The position numbers and the translations under genes were made by a program. From Chitinophagaceae bacterium (GTDB taxonomy: Bacteria > Bacteroidota > Bacteroidia > Chitinophagales > Chitinophagaceae): DNA of 29,584 nucleotides. Numbering within the stretch: position 1 is the first letter of the stretch; each line of letters begins with the position of its first letter. The stretch covers positions 1-29,584 of the forward strand of contig JAGKWS010000049.1 of the NCBI GenBank assembly GCA_021151685.1, written 5' to 3'. Positions 24,256 through 29,584 of this stretch are shown one piece after another. The notes below the pieces were generated by a model that saw only the letters and a list, made by a program, of their open reading frames with translations, did not search any database and was not told the origin of the DNA.

Positions 24256-25719
24256 TTAGCTCAGCACCCAGCGGCTTTCATTGCAGTGGGTCACCACTAC
24301 ATCGGCATTGTAGCGCGCCCGCAGGTGGCTGGCCAGTTCGTTGGCTGCATATACCGACCGGTGCTGGCCACCGGTACAGCCAAAACTGATGGTCAACTGG
24401 TCGAACCCGCGCGACAGATAGTCTTCGATATTGATAGACACCAACGCATGCACATGGTTCAGAAACTCGGTCATCCGTGTTTCTCGCTCCAGAAACTGCT
24501 TCACAAGATCGTCATTACCTGTCAGGTGTTTGTAGGCTTCGTACCGGCCCGGGTTCAGTATGCCCCGGCAGTCAAACACAAATCCACCACCATGCGGCCC
24601 CCCTGTTTCGGGTATGCCTTGCTTATACGAAAAGCTGCTCACCTTTATCGTCAGCCGTGTTTCGCTTTCCGATATTTCGCGGGTCATATACCGCTCTTGC
24701 ATCTCGCGCGAGGTTACTTTTTCCAGCAACGAACGTAGCTCGGGGTAGGCCGGTATTTGCGGGTGGTCCGACAGAAATGCCGACAGATTTTTGAGTGCAG
24801 GTCCTATGCTGGCCACAAAGTGCGCCTTGTGTTGCAGCAATCCGCGGAAGCCATATGCACCCAGCACTTGCAGCAGGCGTATCAGTACAAATTGTACATA
24901 CCCCCGCCTGAAGTATATCTCATCCATACGGGGCACATTCAGCTCAGACAACGCCTGTATATAGCTGTTCAGCAGCTCGTCCTTCCATTGCGATGGCAAT
25001 TGCGCACGTGCCTGCCACAGCAGCGATGCTATATCGTACTGAGGTGGGCCCTGCATGCTGCCCTGATGGTCTATGAAGTATATTTTGCCCTCATGCACCA
25101 TTATGTTGCGGCTCTGAAAGTCGCGGTACATAAGCGTATGTGGTTGTATACGTCCCAAATCTTTCGATAGCAACTCCATTTCGCTTATCAGTAGCGAGCG
25201 GTCGTATGGTATGCCCTGTAGGTCGGCAAAATAGTATTTGAAATAAAGCAAATCGGCCATTATGGCCTTTTCGTCAAACTGACGGGCCGCATGGCATTGC
25301 TTAAAGTCGGCCTCCCGGCCCGCTATCCACTGCACTTTGGCCAGTTGCGCCAATGCTTTGCGGTACAGCTTCTTCACATTGTCCGAGAATCCCTCTTGCA
25401 GCACCAGGTCAAAAAGGGTAGTGTTACCAAGGTCTTGTTGCAGGTAGCATTTACGGTCTTTGCTTATAGCATACACCTCTGGTACCAAAACCTGATGTCG
25501 CCGGAATAGTTCGGTAAAATATACATAGGTGTTATTCTCGGCCACATGGGCACTGTAGGTGCCTACAGCGGTATGGCCATTGCCGGTAAGACGATAATAT
25601 TTTCTGTCAGAGCCCGATACAGCAAGGGGCTCTATCTTTTCGGGCATCTTTCCAAAGTGTTCCTCAAAGAGTTTTTCCAGTACTACGGTTACCTGTACGG
25701 CAGATTTATTAGGAGTCAT
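24256..25719 (-). CDS. AmgK-like sugar kinase fused to a RapZ C-terminal domain
   Basis: 487 residues from ATG 25719; a TTG at 25740 would add seven residues. Residues about 30-310 are an aminoglycoside-phosphotransferase fold of the AmgK type. The catalytic loop MYRDFQSRNIM has Asp200 and Asn205, and the metal loop IDHQGSMQGPPQYDIASLL has Asp218. The motif HRDxxxxN of AmgK is YRDxxxxN here. Residues about 355-480 match the C-terminal domain of RapZ: GGFVFDCRGILNPGRYE, then ISFGCTGGQHRSVYAANELA (GCTGGQHRS at 447-455). That domain binds glucosamine-6-phosphate in E. coli, while RapZ's own N-terminal Walker kinase is absent. AmgK phosphorylates N-acetylmuramic acid or N-acetylglucosamine during cell-wall recycling, so an amino-sugar role is likely but unproven. 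It overlaps sixA by 11 bases. Confidence 0.9.
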   Translation of the reverse strand: MTPNKSAVQVTVVLEKLFEEHFGKMPEKIEPLAVSGSDRKYYRLTGNGHTAVGTYSAHVAENNTYVYFTELFRRHQVLVPEVYAISKDRKCYLQQDLGNTTLFDLVLQEGFSDNVKKLYRKALAQLAKVQWIAGREADFKQCHAARQFDEKAIMADLLYFKYYFADLQGIPYDRSLLISEMELLSKDLGRIQPHTLMYRDFQSRNIMVHEGKIYFIDHQGSMQGPPQYDIASLLWQARAQLPSQWKDELLNSYIQALSELNVPRMDEIYFRRGYVQFVLIRLLQVLGAYGFRGLLQHKAHFVASIGPALKNLSAFLSDHPQIPAYPELRSLLEKVTSREMQERYMTREISESETRLTIKVSSFSYKQGIPETGGPHGGGFVFDCRGILNPGRYEAYKHLTGNDDLVKQFLERETRMTEFLNHVHALVSINIEDYLSRGFDQLTISFGCTGGQHRSVYAANELASHLRARYNADVVVTHCNESRWVLS

Positions 25720-26215
25720 GGTCGTTTTTCGGGTAATCAAATAATATCACTTTTTTGCGTGCCTGCCCAAAGTCTTCCCACTTGTCCACCTCGGCAGCAG
25801 TAGCCACCACACCGCAGGTGGGCATGTCGGCAGTGTAAAAATCGCGCGTCAGCGAGTTGGCATATTCTGTTATACCGGGGTTGTGTGCTATTATGTATAC
25901 TACACGGGCACTATCTGGCAGCTCATACAGCAATTCTTCAAACACGGCCGGTGCACAGTGGTATAGCTTATCTTGCCATTGCACACTGTTTATGTCGTAC
26001 CCCGTTGCTGTGGTTATATGGGTAGCAGTCTCGCGGGTGCGTTGTGCCGTACTGCATATTACAAGGTCTGGTATCAGCCCCGCCTTGCGCAGCCGTCGCC
26101 CCATTTCGGGAGCATCTTTGTTGCCGCGCTCGTTCAGCGGCCTGTCAAAATCAGCTTGCAGCGGAGAGGCCCAGCTCGATTTCGCATGCCTGATTAATAC
26201 CAGCGTTCGTTTCAT
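25709..26215 (-). CDS. sixA: SixA-type histidine phosphatase
   Basis: 168 residues, complete. Phosphoglycerate-mutase superfamily, in the short branch of SixA (protein phosphohistidine phosphatase). Motifs in order: RHA with Arg9 and the catalytic His10 (VLIRHAKSSW), FDRPLNERG, CSTAQRTRETA with Arg59, and IIAHNPGI with His111. All active-site residues are present. In E. coli, SixA removes phosphate from the HPt domain of ArcB or from NPr; in Bacteroidota the substrate is not established and could be a small molecule. The last codons overlap the start of the kinase/RapZ gene, so the two are translated together. Confidence 0.88.
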   Translation of the reverse strand: MKRTLVLIRHAKSSWASPLQADFDRPLNERGNKDAPEMGRRLRKAGLIPDLVICSTAQRTRETATHITTATGYDINSVQWQDKLYHCAPAVFEELLYELPDSARVVYIIAHNPGITEYANSLTRDFYTADMPTCGVVATAAEVDKWEDFGQARKKVILFDYPKNDHDS

Positions 26216-26263
26216 ATTTTATTTGACGGATATATAAGGGGATGTATGGAAGGCAAAATAACT

Positions 26264-26292
26264 AAAAAATGCCGGTAAAAATTCATACCGGC
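26264..26292 (-). terminator. Terminator downstream of the STAS gene
   Basis: On the minus strand, GCCGGTA and TACCGGC pair around an eight-base loop and are followed by a run of six T. It lies about 190 bases past the STAS stop and just before sixA. Confidence 0.75.
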
Positions 26293-26475
26293 CTCATTCC
26301 ATGGCATATTTGTTGGTCTGCTCGGCGAAGATGGTGCGCATAGAGCCTGTTCAAGATTTATTGCTTGTATTTGTTATGAACGTTGTTTTCGAACCACACA
26401 AGGCACATTTTGTAGCCCAAAACAACCATAAGAGTAGCAATGAATTTTGCTTAAACCCGCTCTTGTTGGCACTCA
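26293..26475. other. Unassigned intergenic stretch with a 15-codon frame
   Basis: AT-richer than the surroundings. On the minus strand a short frame (26341-26294) reads MRTIFAEQTNKYAME and stops directly before the terminator. It is preceded by an in-frame TGA three codons earlier, so it looks like the tail of a decayed gene or chance. No terminal repeats, transposase motif or RNA fold can be defended. Confidence 0.3.
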
Positions 26476-26859
26476 TCACTCAGGCGGCTCTTCGTCAAAC
26501 AGGTCGCGCTCCAGTATCTCCATACTAATGATGTCTATCGCCTCTATCATCTTGGGTGCTACATTTACCACTTCATGTATTTCTTTGTCGCGCAGGGCTG
26601 CCAATACTTTCCCCTTTATGCCTGTAAACACCAACGAATGGCCCATACTATAACTTTCCTCGTGCATTTGCACCAGGTTATCTACAGCCTCATCGTCTAT
26701 ATTATTGCATGCTTGCAGGTCTATAATAAAGTTGTGACTGCCGCTTTGCCGCATATTGCGCATGGTAGATGCCAATTCGTCCGATATTTCTGTGGTAAAT
26801 GACTCTGAGGCAGGCGATATTACCGAAAAAGTATCTCTGGTATCAATTTTGAAGTCCAT
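26476..26859 (-). CDS. STAS-domain protein, anti-anti-sigma-like
   Basis: 127 residues forming a single STAS domain: MDFKIDTRDTFSVISPASESFTTEISDELASTMRNM, then FIIDLQACNNIDDEAVDNLVQMHEESYSMGHSLVFTGI, and LRDKEIHEVVNVAPKMIEAIDII. The fold pattern of strand, helix, strand, helix and the order of motifs fit SpoIIAA-type proteins. The usual phospho-acceptor Ser/Thr after the second strand (DSSG in SpoIIAA) reads Asp-Asp-Glu here, so control by phosphorylation at that site is unlikely. The C-terminus is very acidic (RDLFDEEPPE). No anti-sigma kinase or phosphatase is adjacent. Divergent from clpC across 210 bases. Confidence 0.82.
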   Translation of the reverse strand: MDFKIDTRDTFSVISPASESFTTEISDELASTMRNMRQSGSHNFIIDLQACNNIDDEAVDNLVQMHEESYSMGHSLVFTGIKGKVLAALRDKEIHEVVNVAPKMIEAIDIISMEILERDLFDEEPPE

Positions 26860-26933
26860 AATAACGTATTTTGAATGCTCGTTTACAACTTGTGGTGTTT
26901 CTAAAAATAATCATTTCCTGATTAAAGACACTC

Positions 26934-26941
26934 CAAAATTA
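26934..26941 (-). promoter_or_regulatory. Possible -7 box of the STAS gene
   Basis: TAATTTTG on the minus strand matches TAnnTTTG, 74 bases before the STAS ATG. No TTG is found at -33, so the call is weak. Confidence 0.35.
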
Positions 26942-27012
26942 GAGGCAGTCATCATTTGGGTACGTTCCTTACCGCACAGGCCGTAAAAATATACCCTTAT
27001 AGTAATTGACGA

Positions 27013-27042
27013 TTGTCCGAAACGGCCAAAGTCGTAATTTTA
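27013..27042 (+). promoter_or_regulatory. Probable clpC promoter
   Basis: TTG (27013-27015), 19 bases of spacer, then TAATTTTA (27035-27042), one base off TAnnTTTG. It lies 27 bases before the clpC start. Confidence 0.5.
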
Positions 27043-27057
27043 ATTATTAAACAATCT

Positions 27058-27063
27058 GAGGAG
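27058..27063 (+). promoter_or_regulatory. Strong Shine-Dalgarno site of clpC
   Basis: GAGGAG six bases before the ATG at 27070. Clear Shine-Dalgarno sites are uncommon in this phylum, and most genes in this window lack one. It fixes the clpC start. Confidence 0.65.
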
Positions 27064-27069
27064 ATCACA

Positions 27070-29584
27070 ATGGATTCTAATTTCTCGCCAAAAGTAAAGG
27101 AGATCATATCATACAGCAGGGAAGAGGCACTGAGGTTGGGCAATGATTTCATAGGCACCGAGCATTTATTGCTGGGCCTGATACGTGAGGGTGATGGCAT
27201 GGCCCTGAGAGTGCTGCAAAGCATGCACGTCGATTTGTTTGAGCTGCGTAAAGAGCTGGAAAGCGCCATAAAAGACCGCAACAGCAAGCCCATTTCCAGC
27301 ATCAACAGCCTGCCGCTTACCAAGCAGGCCGAAAAAGTAATTCGCATTACCGTACTGGAAGCAAAAGCCATGAAGAGTGCCACGGTAGAAACCGAGCACC
27401 TGATGCTGAGCATTCTGAAGAATAAGGAAAATGTGGCCACCCAAATACTCAGCAACCTTGATGTAGATTACGACCGCTTCAAGGGCGAGCTGAGCATACT
27501 ACAGGGCAGTAACCCTTCTTCCGACTTCAACGACCAGGGTGGCGAAGACTTTGAAGACGATGACGAACGCAAGCAGTACCAGCAGCGCAAGCCGGCTGCA
27601 GGCAATACCAAGTCCAAGACACCGGTACTCGACAACTTTGGTCGCGACATTACCCGTATAGCCGAGTTGGGCAATCTGGACCCCATCGTGGGCCGCGAAG
27701 AGGAGATAGAGCGCGTATCGCAAATACTCTCTCGCCGCAAAAAGAACAACCCCATTCTCATAGGCGAACCCGGCGTTGGTAAAACTGCCATAGTAGAGGG
27801 TCTGGCACTGCGCATTGTGCAGCGCAAGGTATCGCGTGTTTTGTTCGATAAACGTGTTATCAGTCTCGACCTCGCAGCACTGGTAGCCGGCACCAAGTAC
27901 CGTGGCCAGTTCGAAGAACGTATGAAGGCCATCATGAACGAGCTGGAGAAAAACCGCGATGTAATACTGTTTATTGATGAGATACACACCATAGTGGGGG
28001 CCGGTGGTGCATCGGGCTCGCTCGATGCGTCCAATATCTTTAAGCCGGCTCTGGCTCGTGGAGACCTCCAATGCATTGGTGCCTCTACGCTCGATGAGTA
28101 CCGCATGTACATCGAAAAAGATGGTGCGCTCGATCGTCGTTTCCAGAAAGTACTGATAGAACCACCAAGTGTAGACGAGACCATTACCATACTCAACAAC
28201 ATTAGGTCCAAGTACGAAGACTTCCACAATGTAGCCTACGATGCCGAAGCCATAGAGGCTTGTGTGAAGCTGAGCGACCGCTACATGACAGACCGCTTGC
28301 TGCCCGACAAGGCTATAGACGTGATGGATGAAGCTGGTGCAAGGGTACATCTCAAAAACATCAATGTTCCGCAGAACATACTGGACCTTGAGAAGAAAAT
28401 AGAAGACATAAAACAAGAGAAAAATAAGGTAGTAAAGAGCCAGCGGTTTGAAGAAGCTGCTGCCCTGCGCGATCGCGAAAAACGACTGGGCGAAGAGCTG
28501 GACCGCGCCAAGGCCGAATGGGAAGAGGAAGCCAAACACAAACGCTACCCCATTACCGAAGAAGCCATTGCCGAGGTGATAAGCATGATGACTGGCATAC
28601 CCGTAATGCGCATGGTAGAGGCCGAAAGTGCCAAACTACGCCGCATGGGCGAAGACCTGCAAGGCTCGGTAGTAGGGCAGGACGATGCCATTACCAAAGT
28701 AGTAAAAGCCATTCAGCGCAACCGTGTGGGCCTCAAAGACCCCCGCAAGCCAATTGGTTCATTCATATTTTTGGGTCCTACAGGGGTAGGTAAAACCGAG
28801 TTGGCCCGTGCGCTTGCTCGCTACATGTTCGATGGCGAAGATGCCCTCATACGTGTTGATATGAGCGAATACATGGAGAAATTCTCCCTCAGCCGCCTCA
28901 TAGGTGCGCCTCCCGGATATGTGGGTTATGAAGAAGGTGGCCAGCTTACAGAAAAAGTACGCCGCAAGCCCTATTCAGTAGTGCTGCTCGATGAAATTGA
29001 AAAGGCGCACCCCGATATCTTCAACATTATGTTGCAGGTGCTGGACGATGGTCAGTTGACGGATGGTTTGGGTCGTAAAGTCGATTTCAAGAACACGCTC
29101 ATCATCATGACCTCAAACATTGGTGCCCGTCAGTTGAAAGACTTTGGTGCCGGCGTAGGTTTTGCCACCACCGCCAAAACACAAAGTGCCGAAGACAATA
29201 GCCGTGGGGTAATAGAAAAAGCACTGAAACGTACTTTCTCGCCCGAGTTCCTCAACCGTATAGACGATGTGGTTATCTTCAATACGCTCGATGAATCGCA
29301 CATTGGCAAAATCATCGACATCATTATGAAGGATGTCCTGAAACGTCTCAATTCGCTGGGCTTTACGCTGGAGCTTACCGCCGAAGCGCGCAAGTTCATA
29401 GCAGAGAAGGGCTACGACCAGCAGTTTGGTGCCAGACCACTACACAGGGCCATACAGAAATATCTGGAAGACCCGCTGGCCGAGGAAATTCTGAACCATC
29501 GCATCACTGCCGGCGATACCGTAACTGCCGACTACAGCGAAACCGAAGGCAAAATCACCTTCAACATCAAGCAGACACCCACAC
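27070..29584 (+). CDS. clpC: ClpC ATP-dependent protease chaperone (3' end cut by window edge)
   Basis: Hsp100 unfoldase that feeds proteins to ClpP. The frame is open for 838 codons to the window end, so only a few C-terminal residues are missing. Domains in order: double Clp_N repeat (about 1-150, FSPKVKEIISYSREEALRLG and FIGTEHLLLGLIREG), acidic/polar linker, and AAA+ D1 with Walker A GEPGVGKT at 232-239 and LFIDEIHTIVGAGG. A UVR/M-domain coiled coil follows (IEDIKQEKNKVVKSQRFEEAAALRDREKRL). AAA+ D2 has Walker A GPTGVGKT at 569-576, LLDEIEKAHPD, and the VGF tripeptide at 696-698 that docks to ClpP. Start ATG 27070 is supported by GAGGAG. No ctsR, mcsA or mcsB genes accompany it, unlike in Firmicutes. 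Confidence 0.96.
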   Translation, partial: MDSNFSPKVKEIISYSREEALRLGNDFIGTEHLLLGLIREGDGMALRVLQSMHVDLFELRKELESAIKDRNSKPISSINSLPLTKQAEKVIRITVLEAKAMKSATVETEHLMLSILKNKENVATQILSNLDVDYDRFKGELSILQGSNPSSDFNDQGGEDFEDDDERKQYQQRKPAAGNTKSKTPVLDNFGRDITRIAELGNLDPIVGREEEIERVSQILSRRKKNNPILIGEPGVGKTAIVEGLALRIVQRKVSRVLFDKRVISLDLAALVAGTKYRGQFEERMKAIMNELEKNRDVILFIDEIHTIVGAGGASGSLDASNIFKPALARGDLQCIGASTLDEYRMYIEKDGALDRRFQKVLIEPPSVDETITILNNIRSKYEDFHNVAYDAEAIEACVKLSDRYMTDRLLPDKAIDVMDEAGARVHLKNINVPQNILDLEKKIEDIKQEKNKVVKSQRFEEAAALRDREKRLGEELDRAKAEWEEEAKHKRYPITEEAIAEVISMMTGIPVMRMVEAESAKLRRMGEDLQGSVVGQDDAITKVVKAIQRNRVGLKDPRKPIGSFIFLGPTGVGKTELARALARYMFDGEDALIRVDMSEYMEKFSLSRLIGAPPGYVGYEEGGQLTEKVRRKPYSVVLLDEIEKAHPDIFNIMLQVLDDGQLTDGLGRKVDFKNTLIIMTSNIGARQLKDFGAGVGFATTAKTQSAEDNSRGVIEKALKRTFSPEFLNRIDDVVIFNTLDESHIGKIIDIIMKDVLKRLNSLGFTLELTAEARKFIAEKGYDQQFGARPLHRAIQKYLEDPLAEEILNHRITAGDTVTADYSETEGKITFNIKQTPT

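Noticed and set aside
24359..25700. Two separate genes (kinase and RapZ-like) rather than a fusion
   Set aside because: The frame is continuous with no stop or internal start signal between the domains. A helical linker of about 45 residues joins them.
26301..26528. 75-codon plus-strand frame across the STAS 3' end
   Set aside because: It overlaps the real STAS gene on the other strand and has no family resemblance.
27499..28539. Long minus-strand frame of 346 codons
   Set aside because: It is antisense to the central part of clpC, and its translation has no recognisable motif. It arises from codon bias of the real gene.

Overview
The window is a dense stretch of chromosome from a member of the Bacteroidota, most likely the Chitinophagaceae or a close relative (order Chitinophagales). 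The evidence for this is threefold. Promoters are of the Bacteroidota type, with a TAnnTTTG -7 box and, at the best sites, a TTG about 20 bases upstream. Type IX secretion C-terminal domains and the gliding genes gldF and gldG are present. There are also lineage-typical families: DUF4836, DUF3127, a disordered glutamine/proline-rich insertion in Rho, and a kinase fused to a RapZ C-terminal domain. No phage, CRISPR array or intact insertion sequence was seen. The two outermost genes run off the window: rho lacks its 5' end and clpC lacks its last codons.

Layout. 1-1381: rho and its terminator. 1450-3631: a secreted protein of unknown function, a small HPF/RaiA-like protein, and a possible 56-residue basic peptide overlapping it. 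3882-5650: a type IX secreted protein and a terminator shared with fabF. 5671-7560, minus strand: a fabF-type ketosynthase translationally coupled to a TetR-family gene, with a clear promoter/operator. 7639-8901: a polytopic membrane protein. 8931-11047, minus: paaZ. 11275-13738: a secreted M1 metallopeptidase and an NTF2-like lipoprotein. 13791-13941: tRNA-His(GTG) with promoter and terminator. 13996-17465: DUF3127 protein, DUF4836 lipoprotein, Asp-box lipoprotein and a strong terminator. 17482-21718, minus: gldF-gldG-DUF4340-Nudix operon. 21841-22319: c-type cytochrome lipoprotein. 22324-26859, minus: mannose-1-phosphate guanylyltransferase, Nfu, kinase/RapZ fusion with overlapping sixA, and a STAS protein. 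27013-29584: clpC.

How the genes work together. GldF and GldG are the membrane and auxiliary parts of the gliding-associated ABC transporter; the ATPase GldA is not here. The two proteins with type IX sorting domains (3882, 11275) are likely cargo of the secretion system that shares this machinery. The TetR/ketosynthase pair looks like a self-regulated unit in fatty-acid or related acyl chemistry. PaaZ stands alone, so the rest of the phenylacetate pathway must be elsewhere. SixA and the kinase/RapZ fusion overlap and are probably co-expressed; the fusion suggests coupling between amino-sugar phosphorylation and amino-sugar-phosphate sensing.

Most notable observations: the tetR gene has no ATG, GTG or TTG at its expected start, although its helix-turn-helix and promoter/operator are intact; the kinase/RapZ-C fusion; the SSB-like DDLPF tail on the DUF3127 protein; the 8-base overlap of a basic micro-ORF with the HPF-like gene; and the Asp residues at the usual phospho-acceptor position of the STAS protein.
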